NCBI GenBank assembly: GCA_016716265.1
Contig: JADJWQ010000006.1
Coordinates: forward strand, 1,763,501 to 1,827,500
Source: Planctomycetota bacterium
GTDB taxonomy: Bacteria > Planctomycetota > UBA1135 > UBA2386
Length of the DNA: 64,000 nt
Reading direction: 5' to 3'
The translations under genes and the position numbers were made by a program. The notes under the pieces are model-generated. The model did not search any database. It was not told where the DNA came from and saw only the letters and a list, made by a program, of their open reading frames with translations. Below, one piece after another: positions 32,451 through 43,300 of this stretch. The stretch's first letter is position 1; each line of letters begins with the position of its first letter.

Positions 32451-34838
32451 TCAGCGCGTGCCCTCTGCGTCGCTCGCGGCCCCGAGGTCCAGCACGTGGC
32501 GGAACAGGGCGAAGTGACTGGCGTGATTCGCGGCGACGTCCGCGGTCCGCTCGTCGGCGGTCTGCTGCCCCATACCGACCCGGCTGAAGACGATCGAATC
32601 CGCGACGCAATACACGCGGCCGGCCCCGACGGGCTGCTGCCTCACGAGGACGTTCGCGTCCGGACCCAGCAGGACCGGCGCTCCGCCGTCGAACCTCGCC
32701 ACCGGCGTCACCGCGGGGCCATCGCCCTCGCCGCCACCGAAGCTGCGGACCTCGTACGTCAGCCGCATGCCGAACGAACTCAGGAGTTCGTTGGCTGTCG
32801 ACCGGGCGTTGAGCACCGTGTCCATCACGATCAGCCGCCCTCCGGCATCGACCCAGCGGTGCACGGCCCGGACCTCGGCCCTGGAGAAGGGCACGTCCGG
32901 GTTGATCAGCACCATGACCTCGTCGTCGAGTGCTTCATCGAGTGCTTCATCGAGGGTGCGCTGGCGCGGCACCAGCCCCAGACGCTGGCACCAGACGTAG
33001 AAGGTGTCGAAGGCCTGGTAGCTCGCACTGCGGAGTTCGACGAGGGCAGGTGGCAACTCGGCCTGACCGCGGTCGAGGACGAATGCGATACGAGACGCTG
33101 GAACCTCCCGGGGCTCGGGGATGTCGATTCGGCTGGCGGCGGTGGCCCAGACGGCACCCGCGAGGGCTCCGCCGAGAACCAGCGGAAGGTGCTGCACGAG
33201 GCCGCCACGCGCGCGGGCGGCTCGGGTCAGCCATGCCAATGCCAGCAACCCCAGGCCGGTCCACAGCAGCGCTTCGGGCAGCGCGCTGTCGGCCTGTGTC
33301 CGGTTCAGATACTCCACCGACTGCAGCAGGAACTCGGGTCGCTTCTCCTGCGTGATCGCGAATGTCGACAGCAGCGTGCTGTCGGAGAACGCCAGCACCC
33401 TGCCGGCGCCGACGCGGAATCCAGCCCCGAGCACGTGGACCCCGAACGCATCCGACAGATCGGGTCGGACGTTGCCGAAGAAGCTGAACGACCTGTAGTC
33501 GAGGGGGTCGGAGAACGTGTTGCCCGCGACTAGGACCGGCTCCGCGTCGAGGGGCACGTCGAGCGTGCACGAAGTCATGAACGTCAAGCTGTCGACCCCG
33601 CGGAGGACCGGATGAACCAACCAGGGGACCGGCTCGTGCACGACGAATTGACCGTCCTCGAGCCGGTTCGAGGCATCGAGGTTGAAGCGGAAGCCAAATC
33701 GATCCGCGAGCTCGTTGAGATTGCTCATCATGCCGAGCAGGTCGGTGTGGTCGCCGATCAGGAACAACCCACCGCCCGCCGCCACCCACCGCTCGATAGC
33801 CTCGATCTCCTCGGGTTCGAACGCCGTCGTCGGTGGCTTGACGATCAGCACGTCCACGTCGGCGAGTCCCGCGTCGTCGTAGCGCCGGGACTCGTTCACG
33901 GTGACCCGGTAGCGCTCGCGCAGCAGCTCGACGGTCGTGGCCAGGTTGTAGACCGACTCGCGACCGAACCACTCGGTGTCCAGCGTTCGGCTGGCGGTGG
34001 CCCACTCGCGGCTGTGCAACTCGTCGACGACGACTCGACCTGACTTCGCCTGGCCGACGGGCAGGTACAACAGGCCGGCGGCGATCAGGGCACCGGCGGC
34101 CAGATAGCTGACACCCCGTGCCGCGGCCGCGACGAGCGGCTCGCGTCGTGATCGTGGGGCCGGCGCCGCCAGGCGGAGCGGCACGGCGCGGGCGAGCAGC
34201 AGGGCGAGCGGGGCCGTGGTGATCCACTGCCAGAACGGGCGCACGAGCAGTGCGACCGGGGTCTCCCCCACGGGTCGCTCCTCCAGATTGAGGATGTCCT
34301 CGCCGTGCAGCACGACGAGGAGCAGCCCGACCATCCGCAGCACGACGTACGCCGCGGTCAGCCCGGCGATCAGCACCGCACCGCGCACGGTGAGCTGCCG
34401 CGCCAGGGCGAGCAGGGCGATGCCGGTCAGAACGAGCGCGACGACCGGCACCAGGGCCAGCGACTCCGTGGATACCAGCACCGGGACGAGGTGCGACGCC
34501 GCCTGCACGTGCAGCGTCGCCTGGTCGCGCCAGGCATCGACGCCCAGCAGTTCGAGGGACGCGGCGATGGGCAAGGCGGGCGCCTGGAGCGCGTGCACGT
34601 GTGCCGAGAGTCGGAACACGATCGGAACCAGTAGCAGGTGGAGGCTCGCGATGCCGGCGATAGCCACAGCGATCGAGCCCCGGCTCCAGCCCCCGCGCCG
34701 CATGGCGATGACGAGGGCACCCGCACCGAGCAGCACGAACAGAATTGCGGCGCCGAACTGCGATCGCTGGTAGAAGCCTGCTCCGACCAGCCAGGCTCCG
34801 CTGAACGCCGTCGCGGCGCCCCAGGTCAAGAAGTTCAT
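32451..34838 (-). CDS. Large membrane protein with two GldG/amidotransferase-like domains (second of a pair)
   Basis: 795 residues. About nine hydrophobic segments fill residues 1-290. They are followed by an extracytoplasmic alpha/beta domain with the pattern ADVDVLIVKPPTTAFEPEEI and WVAAGGGLFLIGDHTDLLGM, reminiscent of GldG/DUF4350 and class-I glutamine-amidotransferase folds without the catalytic Cys. A membrane segment pair (ALLWTGLGLLALAWL; LVLGGALAGAVWATA) leads to a second, similar domain (DDEVMVLINPDVPFSRAEVR; WVDAGGRLIVMDTVLNA). The ATG overlaps the stop of the upstream paralogue (ATGA). In GldG-like systems such domains partner ABC transporters, but none is adjacent. Function unknown. 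Confidence 0.85.
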   Translation of the reverse strand: MNFLTWGAATAFSGAWLVGAGFYQRSQFGAAILFVLLGAGALVIAMRRGGWSRGSIAVAIAGIASLHLLLVPIVFRLSAHVHALQAPALPIAASLELLGVDAWRDQATLHVQAASHLVPVLVSTESLALVPVVALVLTGIALLALARQLTVRGAVLIAGLTAAYVVLRMVGLLLVVLHGEDILNLEERPVGETPVALLVRPFWQWITTAPLALLLARAVPLRLAAPAPRSRREPLVAAAARGVSYLAAGALIAAGLLYLPVGQAKSGRVVVDELHSREWATASRTLDTEWFGRESVYNLATTVELLRERYRVTVNESRRYDDAGLADVDVLIVKPPTTAFEPEEIEAIERWVAAGGGLFLIGDHTDLLGMMSNLNELADRFGFRFNLDASNRLEDGQFVVHEPVPWLVHPVLRGVDSLTFMTSCTLDVPLDAEPVLVAGNTFSDPLDYRSFSFFGNVRPDLSDAFGVHVLGAGFRVGAGRVLAFSDSTLLSTFAITQEKRPEFLLQSVEYLNRTQADSALPEALLWTGLGLLALAWLTRAARARGGLVQHLPLVLGGALAGAVWATAASRIDIPEPREVPASRIAFVLDRGQAELPPALVELRSASYQAFDTFYVWCQRLGLVPRQRTLDEALDEALDDEVMVLINPDVPFSRAEVRAVHRWVDAGGRLIVMDTVLNARSTANELLSSFGMRLTYEVRSFGGGEGDGPAVTPVARFDGGAPVLLGPDANVLVRQQPVGAGRVYCVADSIVFSRVGMGQQTADERTADVAANHASHFALFRHVLDLGAASDAEGTR

Positions 34839-37288
34839 GATTGTCCCTCCAGGTGCTGCTCGAGAACGCGGCGGAGGAACTCGATATTGGGTAGCAGCAC
34901 GTCTTCCATTCCCTCGAGGTTCTGCGACGAGAAGTGGTAGGTATCGGCCACCAGCACCAACGACCCGGCGCCATGAGAGACCCGGACCGCGATCGGGTTG
35001 CCGTGGTAGGTCCCGAGCACCTCGACATCGCCAGCGAAGCGCTGACCGACCGGCTCCACCCGCCAGGCCTCGACGTACTCCTGGAACAGATGCACCCGGC
35101 CCGGCGAGCGGCGCAGCGGAATCGAGCCGATCGCGTGGGGCCCGACGCGGATCCCGTGCCGAGCCAGCAGCGCGTCGAGGCCCGCGGCGTGACGGCGGCC
35201 GGCCGCGGCCAGCACCAGGCCACCGCGCTGCATGAACGCGTCGAGGGAGTCGAGTTCGGCCTCGGTGTAGGCCCGAACCGGGGCGATCGTCACGAGGACG
35301 TCCCGGTCCCCGAGCCGTCCGGGATCGAGTTCCGCCATGACTCGCGGCCGGATCCGGTTGCGCTCGAGGTTGACGACCAGGCCGGAGATGTCGTTCTCCG
35401 CGCGGGGGTCGATGTCGATCGGTGAGCCGTGCGAAACGTCGATGAACGCGGTAGGCGCAGCCGGGGGCGGCGTGGGAATCCGGGGCTGCCGCTCGTATGC
35501 GGACCACAGACCGAGCACGGCGCAGGTGGTGGCGACCGCCACCGGCCAGCGCGTCGATGCGGCCGCCTGGGTCAGCAGCCACGCCGCCGCGAAGACGAGC
35601 GCCAGCACGGTCTGGAGCCATCCGAGCCGCAGCGACGGGTTTCCCGTCAGCCACTCGAAGCACGGTCCGACCACGGTGTCCTGGTGATACACGGCATTGG
35701 GATTCTGGAACGTGCTGGTGTCGCCGAACACCAGCGCGCGGCCGCGGCCATACTCCGCCGCGGCGACCAGCACCATGTCGCCCACACGCTCGCGCGGTGA
35801 TAGGGTGTAGTCGCCGAGGAACGCACGTTCCCCCGCGGCAGCATTGCCGAGGTCCTCGAGTCCGAAGTCACTGACCACGACCGGCCAGGCACGGCCTGAG
35901 TCGAGGTCGAGGCTTGCTCCTACCGAGATACCGAGCCCGCTTGCCGGAGTCGCGGCGGGCCAGGGCCCGCGGGCGGATACGCTCCCGAAGAAACCGATTC
36001 CCTCCAGGCCCAACGCGGAATCGTAGTTGAATCGTATGCCGAACGGCGACAGGAGCGTATTGCTGCTGTCCCGGGTCCCTTGCACACCGGTGTGGTCTCC
36101 GATCACGAGCAGCGAGCCGCCGTCGGATACCCAGCGCCAGATCGCGACCAGCTCGTCCTCCGTCCACTCGGTATTGACGTTGATGACCGCGAGGCAGTCG
36201 GTGTCCTGCAGATGCCGCGCCGTGATGCGCTCTCGGATGATGTCCGTGGAGTAGCCGGCATCGCGTAGATACTCCGGGAGCAGGCCGAACATGCCGCTCG
36301 AGTAGCCCCCGTAGGCACCGAAGGTCGGCCGGTCCCAGTTCAGGATCGCCCCTTCGTGGGCACTGTAGAACGTCACGCGGGGCTCCGTATCGGGCACGCG
36401 GCGATCAGCCTCCAGCAGCACGGCGAGCACGGCCACTGTCGCGCCGACCAGCGCGACCGGGACGCGGAGCTGCGACCGGACGGGCCCCGTGCGTCGCGTT
36501 TCCGGCTCCGGCAGCGCGGGCACGAGGGCCAGGGCAGCCACCGGAATCGCCGCCAGGACCCCGATCGCGAGCGCAATTACGGGTTGCCACGGCCGCGCGA
36601 ACCAGCCTGCCGGCAACGCGAGGGCCGCCATTGCCAGGCCGCCCATCAGCAACACGAGTCCGGCGATCGACACCGTGCAACGTGCCAGCCGGCGTTCGAC
36701 CACGACGAAGCGGCCGAACAGTGCACCGGTGAACAACACCAGCGCGTTACCGCCCAGGATGCTCGGTCCGGGAATCACCCAGTCGCCGGAGCCGTCCGCG
36801 AGCACGGCGAGCGCTGCGGTGTCGGCCAGCTCGGTGATCGGCACCCGGAGTCCGGGCGCGAGTGAGCCCGTCAGCCGGACCACGACGACGAACAGCCCGG
36901 CGCTGGCCACGGTCCAGGACACCGCCCGCCGCAGCGTCGAGCCCGCCAGGAGCCGGTGACAGGTCAACGCCAGCAGCAGCGCGGCCACCGACGTGCGGGC
37001 CGCGGGCTCGCGAACCGTGAGCCAGGCGACCACCGCGACGAGCGAGGCCACGACGCCGCCAGCCCGCGGTCGACCGCCGTGCGCGGGTCTGCCCCAGAAG
37101 AGCGCCGCCCCGCAACCGATGAGCAGCGCGAGGCGGCTCGCACTCTGGGACATCAAGACGCCGCTCAGTTCGACCGCCAGGAGCGCGACGAGGGCGAGGG
37201 TGAGCGTCCACAGCTCCCGCGACCACAATCGGGCGAGCCGCGTGGCGACGATCGGGGCCCGACCGTGCCTGGTGTGCTGAGTCTCCAT
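34835..37288 (-). CDS. Large membrane protein with two GldG/amidotransferase-like domains (first of a pair)
   Basis: 817 residues, built like its neighbour. There are about nine hydrophobic segments to residue 300, then a domain with ILNWDRPTFGAYGGYSSGMF, LQDTDCLAVINVNTEWTEDE and WVSDGGSLLVIGDHTGVQGT. Another membrane segment pair follows (WLQTVLALVFAAAWLLTQA), then a second domain (DRDVLVTIAPVRAYTEAELD; FMQRGGLVLAAAGRRHAAGL). The duplicated membrane-domain unit in both proteins suggests an ancestral duplication within and between genes. The shared G-D-H-T segment is a candidate functional site. ATGA overlap with the next gene; start ATG 37288 follows a 50-bp gap from the end of the RHS gene. 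Confidence 0.85.
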   Translation of the reverse strand: METQHTRHGRAPIVATRLARLWSRELWTLTLALVALLAVELSGVLMSQSASRLALLIGCGAALFWGRPAHGGRPRAGGVVASLVAVVAWLTVREPAARTSVAALLLALTCHRLLAGSTLRRAVSWTVASAGLFVVVVRLTGSLAPGLRVPITELADTAALAVLADGSGDWVIPGPSILGGNALVLFTGALFGRFVVVERRLARCTVSIAGLVLLMGGLAMAALALPAGWFARPWQPVIALAIGVLAAIPVAALALVPALPEPETRRTGPVRSQLRVPVALVGATVAVLAVLLEADRRVPDTEPRVTFYSAHEGAILNWDRPTFGAYGGYSSGMFGLLPEYLRDAGYSTDIIRERITARHLQDTDCLAVINVNTEWTEDELVAIWRWVSDGGSLLVIGDHTGVQGTRDSSNTLLSPFGIRFNYDSALGLEGIGFFGSVSARGPWPAATPASGLGISVGASLDLDSGRAWPVVVSDFGLEDLGNAAAGERAFLGDYTLSPRERVGDMVLVAAAEYGRGRALVFGDTSTFQNPNAVYHQDTVVGPCFEWLTGNPSLRLGWLQTVLALVFAAAWLLTQAAASTRWPVAVATTCAVLGLWSAYERQPRIPTPPPAAPTAFIDVSHGSPIDIDPRAENDISGLVVNLERNRIRPRVMAELDPGRLGDRDVLVTIAPVRAYTEAELDSLDAFMQRGGLVLAAAGRRHAAGLDALLARHGIRVGPHAIGSIPLRRSPGRVHLFQEYVEAWRVEPVGQRFAGDVEVLGTYHGNPIAVRVSHGAGSLVLVADTYHFSSQNLEGMEDVLLPNIEFLRRVLEQHLEGQS

Positions 37289-37338
37289 GGGAACCTCGGG
37301 GTAGTGTGGCCGGGAGCCGGCGCTCCCGGCCGATCGGG

Positions 37339-40300
37339 TCAGCGTCGGGAGAAGCGCAGCCCCAGGGCGCCCAGCCCCATCACGAGGCCCAGCAGCGCGA
37401 GCGCGGACGTGCCGCGGCCACCGCGGGACCGGAGTGACGGCGCCGCGCCGGCGACGGTGGGCGCACGCAACCGCGAGAGCGCCGCGCGCGCCGTCTGCGA
37501 GCCGTCACGCGGGACTCCGAACTCGTGCGTGGCGAGCAATGCACCGTCACTGCCCGACAGGTCGAGCTGGTAGCGATCGCTACCACGGCCGTCGCTGTCC
37601 CGCAGCGAAGTCGCCATCGCGAGCTCGCCCCGCGCGATGACGACGGCATGGTCGCCATCCTGCCGAGGCAGCCGGCGCAGAACGAAGCAGGCGCCGGCGC
37701 GCCGACCGAACGTCCAATCGATGGCGACACCGTCGCGCTGCTGCTCCGCCCGCAGCGAGGTGGGACGCAGACCCGGCAGGGTCGCAGGACCCGCCTGCTT
37801 CGGCGGGATGTTGTACGGAGGAGTCTGGTTCTCCTGGTCCGAACCTCGAACGTCCGGGAAGCACCTCTGGCCCCGTCCCAGATAGAAGTCACCGTGCGAG
37901 GAGTCGCCGGTCCTCGGACACTGCGGGGCAACGCTGGACGGGGGCGGCTCCGGCGGGCCGGGTGGCGGCGACGGTGGCGGAATGACCGGCCACGTGCAGT
38001 TGTTCGTGTTCCACGTGAACACGTTGCCAATCTGGATGATCCTGCCCTTGCCGTGGCGCGTCCACACCGAGTTCGCGTCGTAGCCCGAGTCCTCGGGGCC
38101 GTCGTAGTCGACGCCAGGCGTGAACGGGCCGTAGCTCTTCGGACCTTGCGGCTCGTCGTCGGGTGGTGGCTCGTCCTCCGGCTCCGGATAGTCGTCATTG
38201 CCACAATCCGTGAACGGCAGGAACCAGGACCAGCACGAGTCGTCGGTGTAGACGCCGCCCGTCAGGGTGTTCGCGACGCTCACCAGGCCGGCGGCGGAGC
38301 CGCGGGCCAATGGACTGACGCACTCCTGCCCGTAGGCCAACTCGATGACGCTCTGCGCCTCGAAAGCCCACCACGCTCCGCGCAACGCCTTCCAGGTGCC
38401 GCCAGTCGTGCGTGGCCGCGGCCGAGAGCTCGTGCCGCCGCCACCACTACCGCCACCGCCACCGCTCCCACCCTGGGGTCCGCCGGAGGCATTACCGGGC
38501 GTGGTGCGCGGCGTGCCACCCGGGTTCGGGGACGGATTGTTCGGCGTCGTGCTCGGCGTCGGCTTGGCACAGGCGGGGCTCTGGTGCACGGTCTCACCGA
38601 ACGCGCCGCTGCCGGCACCGAAGCACGTGGACTCCCCGATGGGATCACGCCGGTGGTCCGGCGCGTTGTTGCCGAACACGTAGGGGCTCTCGATGTAGCC
38701 GTCCGCGAAGATCCGGCCCACGAGGATCGATGGGTCGTAGCGCTCGTTGCTGGCCGGTGCGAGCGGGTCCCGCGTCATGAACCGCTGCTCGGCCGGATCG
38801 TAGTAGCGCCGCCGCATGTAGTAGTAGCCGTGGGGCTCAGTCCACTCGGCGACGTAACCGAGCACGGCGCGCTGCAGCTTGGCCTCCGCCGCTTCGGCAT
38901 CGTACTCCGCGCCCTTGAACAGGAACGGGTTGTCCCAGGCGCTCCGCAGTCGCCGCACACCGCCGTCGTACGCCAGGCTGCCGTTCGGCTCCAAGAACCG
39001 CGGTCCGCCGAAGGCGTCGTACGAGTAGCGCTCGAGCACGGTGCCGTCCTCCGCGCTGAGGCCGACCACGGTCCAGTAGCCGTCGCGCAGCAGGTAGTAC
39101 GCCTCGCGGGTCCCGTCGCCATCGACGTCGCGCCGCATCTGCAAGGCGTCGTCGATGTCGACCCCGTGGACGTACTGGGCGACGGTCTGGCCCGACAGGT
39201 CGCGCTCCTCGACCATGCGCCAGCCGTCCCAGGCGTAGAGCACGGTGCTCTCGTTCGCGGCGCCGGGGCTGGTGACCTTACGGATGCGACGTCCGACCGC
39301 GTCATAGGCGTAGGTCACGATCGGGAGTGCTTCCTGGCCGTTCCGGCCCTTGTGCGACACGCGCACGAGCCGGTCGTAGGCGTCGTAGACGTAGACGAAC
39401 CACTGGTCTCCCGTGCGGTTGCCCGCGGCGTCGTTCTGCAGGGCGGCGCCCGCGATGGAGGAGTACTCGTAGGCGTCGGTGCCCTGGACCGAGTATGTCG
39501 ACGTGCCCAACGCGTCCGCGACGGTCAGCGCGGTCAGCAGGGAGTCGCCGTCGAAGCCGTAATGCTGAACCAGCTCCGGGCTGCCGGCCTGAGGCTGGTT
39601 GCGGTCGTAGTCGGCGACGCGGCCGGCGCTGTCGTGCGCGAAAGAGTCGGCCAACGCCAGGGTCGCGCCGAGGACGTTGCGAAGCACCGACTGGATCTGG
39701 TCACTCCGGGAATGGTCGTACTCGGTCGTGTCGAGCTCGGTGCCGGTCCCGGTGACGTGCCGGACGTGAGCCGGCCGATTCGCCGCGTCATAGCCATTCG
39801 GCTGGCCGCTGCCAGCTACCGGCGTGGTCCGGTCGTGGGTGATGCCGTTGGCGAACGCGACCTCCGCGGGGCGCTCGCGGCCGAAGTACTCCAGGTGCGC
39901 GATCTGCGCCCCCGAGCTCTCGCGGACGTCGCGTAGCCGGCCGTCGGTGTCGTAGAGGAAGTCGACCCGCCGGCCGTCGGGGTACCACAGCGCGTCGCGG
40001 TTGGCCTCCAGCTCCCAGCGGTTGCTCACCGACAGACCGTTCTGGGTGGACTGCAGGATGCGACCGAGTGAGTCGTAGACACGGGTCTCGACGGAGTCGG
40101 GACCCGTACCGTTGTCGTCGGTGAGCCGCGTCAGCAGATCGAAGCCGTTGTACTGGAAGGTCTGCAGCAGCGTGCCTTCGACAGATGATCCCGGCGGCAG
40201 GACGGTCGAGCGGGAAACGAGCCGCGCGTCGGCGTCGTATTGCATCTGCAGGCGGCGGAACGAAGGGCCGGTCGCTGCGAAGTGTTCGATGCTCCTCACG

Positions 40301-43300
40301 CTGCCGTCGCGCTCGTAGCCGATCTCGATCCGTGTACCGTCATCGAAGTGCTTGGTCGCGAGCTGCCCGGCCGCGTCGTACGCGAAGCCGAGATCGCGGC
40401 CGGTCGACGACCGGATCGCGGTCACCAGCCCGTCGAGGTCGCGCACGACTACCGTGGACAGCACGGAGGTCACACCGGCCGGAACGTCGCTCGAATCGAT
40501 GCCCGCGGCCCAGAAGTCGTTCCCGATTCCTGTGCCGCCCGCGTACTGATCGGCATGGGAGGCGATCGCGTTGCCGAGTCCGTCGTAGACGTAGCGCCGG
40601 GAGTTGCCGGCGAGATTGATGACGCCCGGCACCTGGCCGACCGGATCCACCGACGACGGGCCACGCTCGTCGGCGCGGATCGTGATCACACCCACGGCGT
40701 CGCGCCTGAACCACTCCGTCTGTCCCGCGGGATCGACCTTGCGGATCAGGCGGCCGAGCCCGTCGTACAGGAAGTACGAGACCCGCAGAGGTTGTGCGAC
40801 TCCGCCGCCGGAGCTGCCCTCGGCCTCGGACTCGGACACGCGGTTTCCGGCGAGGTCGTAGCCGATCGTCCACTGCGTACCGCTCGTGTCGGTGGTTCCG
40901 ATCATCCGTCCGAGCCGGTCGTATTCGAACGTCTCGACCTTGCCGTCGGGCCCCTCCACACGCACGACGTGGTCGTCACGGTCGTACCCGCGCTGCGTGA
41001 CGCGAACCTCGTCCGTGACCGTGTAGGGCACGCTGCCGCCCTGGTTGGCGGGCAGCATGCGCCGATCGCGGATCTCCACCTGTCGACCACGCTCGTCGAG
41101 CAGCGCCGTGGTTTCGGACAGCAGGACGTTTGCCGCCGTGTCGTTCCCCGTCGGACTGGGGCCGCCCGGAGTGCCGTAGCGGACCCGCCCCGAGTTCTGG
41201 TCGAACTGGTCGTAGACGTCTTCTATCACGGTGCCCGACGGGCTCACGGTGCGGACCAGGCGGGAGCGACCGTCGTACTCGCGAAGGTGCTGCTCGCCAT
41301 TGCCGTCACCGTCGAGGTCCGCAGGCCCCGTCGTGGTGACGAGGTTGCCGCGGAGGTCGTAGTCGTACACCCACTTGCCCGCGATCGCGGCCTGCGTCGC
41401 CCCACGCGTCTTGGACAGCAGCAGGTTGCGCTCGTCCCATTGCCACTCGTCGCGGCGTCCCTCGGCGGTGGTCACCGACTCCAGGTTGCCGTTCGGGTCG
41501 TAGCTCCGCGTCCAGGTGGCGTCGCTGTCGGAACGAACCGTTACGGTCTTGTCCGTGGTTCGGTTCTCGAGGTCGAAGACCTCGGTCGTGGTCACCCAGT
41601 CGAGCCCATCGCCGGCGCCGCTGTTGTCGCGGATGGTCTTCACCAGGTTGCCATTGCGGTCGTAGCGATAGAACGTCCGGTAGCCCGGCGCCACGAGGTG
41701 GGCGTATCCCGCGTTCACGAGACCGGTCAGACGGGGGTCGAGGCGCGCTGCGTCGAATCCGCTGCCAGCGATCTCGAGTACGACGCGGTCGTGGCTGTCG
41801 TAGACGCGCGATGTCCGCACTCCGTTGGAGTCGGTCACGATCTCGACGTTGTCACGTTCGTCGCGCTGGTACTCGGTGAGGGCGCGGAGGTACGGCACGC
41901 TTGCGGGCTGCACCCCGCTGTTGCCAGGAGAGGCGGGATCGCTCGGGTCGGCGTCCTCGATCACCGCCACGAGGGCCTCGGAAGGGGACTGGTCGTCGTA
42001 CACGAAGACCGTCAACACACCTTCGCCGCTGGCCAGCGACGTTCGCCGACCCCGGGAGTCGAATGTCACGGTCCGGTGGATCGTGGTCGGCTGCGGCAGG
42101 CCGATGGACACCGTCTGCGACGTGCGGATCCAGTTGCCCGCGATCTGCGCCGTCGTGCCGTCGCCGTTGACGTCACCCTGGGGTGTGAGGTCCACGCCGG
42201 ACGTGTCGATGTCCCAAGCGTCGATCAGCGTCTGGAGTCCGGTGGTGCTCGGGTCACCTTCCTGGTAGTCGAAGACGACCGTCTCGTCCTCCTCCTGAGA
42301 CGTGACCGGCCGATTGTAGATCGGCTCGACGATCAGGTTGCGGACGTAGGGGGCGAGCGTCGAGCCGGGCGCGGGGTAGTGCAGTTCGCGGATCACGTTG
42401 CCGCGGCGGAACAGGTCCGGCGAGGCGGAGTCGCGCGCGTAGACCACGTAGCTGTCATCGGGATACCGGTGCACGGTCCGATTGCCGATTGCGTCGTACT
42501 CGAACCCGGTCACGAACGAAGCGGGCTCGTTCGGGCGCAGACCGGCAGTCTCGACTTCCTGGCGCAGCAGACGGCCGTCGGAGTCGAAGCCGAACTCCGT
42601 GACGAAGCCCTTGCGGTCGGTCAGGCGGACCGCCGCGACCTCGCTCGGCAGCGCCGTCGTGGTGGCGCGGACGTACTGGCCCGCACCGACCTTCGCCGTG
42701 GTCACGCGGTCGCCGGTGTAGCCGATGTCGATCACCGCGGAGCCGTCGTTGGCGTACTCCCGGGGGTAGGTCACCGTATCCAGGTTGTGGGCGAGCGTGT
42801 GGTCGCTGGATTGGGTGTAGGTGTATTCGACCGTGAGCCCGGCGGGGAAGTCGTTGCTGAGCCCGTCGGGACCGACGGGCGTTGCCGTGATCGCCGGATA
42901 GGTGACGCGCACGAGGTCGAGTCCGGACCGATGGTACGAGGTCACGCGGCCGGCGTGATCCGTGATCGAGGACACCCGGCCATTCTGATAGGCCAGGACG
43001 AGGTCGCGGCCGGCGGTATCCGTGATCGTCGCCAGGCGCCCGGCGCGGTCGTAGCCGAGCGTCACGCGGTTGCCGTTACGGTCCTCGAACCACGTGAGGC
43101 GGCCCTGGCTGGGCGAGCCGTCGAGCGGAAGGAAGCGGCGGATGCTGCCGAACCGGTCGCGGATCTCCCACTCGGCACCGACCTGGCGGGCCTTGCGGAA
43201 TACGCCGTCGGTGGTGCACTCGCGCAGGCCGCCCACGGGTGGTGCGTACGTGTCGACGATCAGGCGCTCGCCGTCGAGGTGCTTCAGGACTCCACCATCG

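Noticed and set aside
37339..38700. A toxin domain at the C-terminus of the RHS protein with an immunity gene
   Set aside because: The post-core region is a Pro/Gly-rich linker plus beta domain and anchor tail, and the next gene is a large membrane protein, not a small immunity protein.
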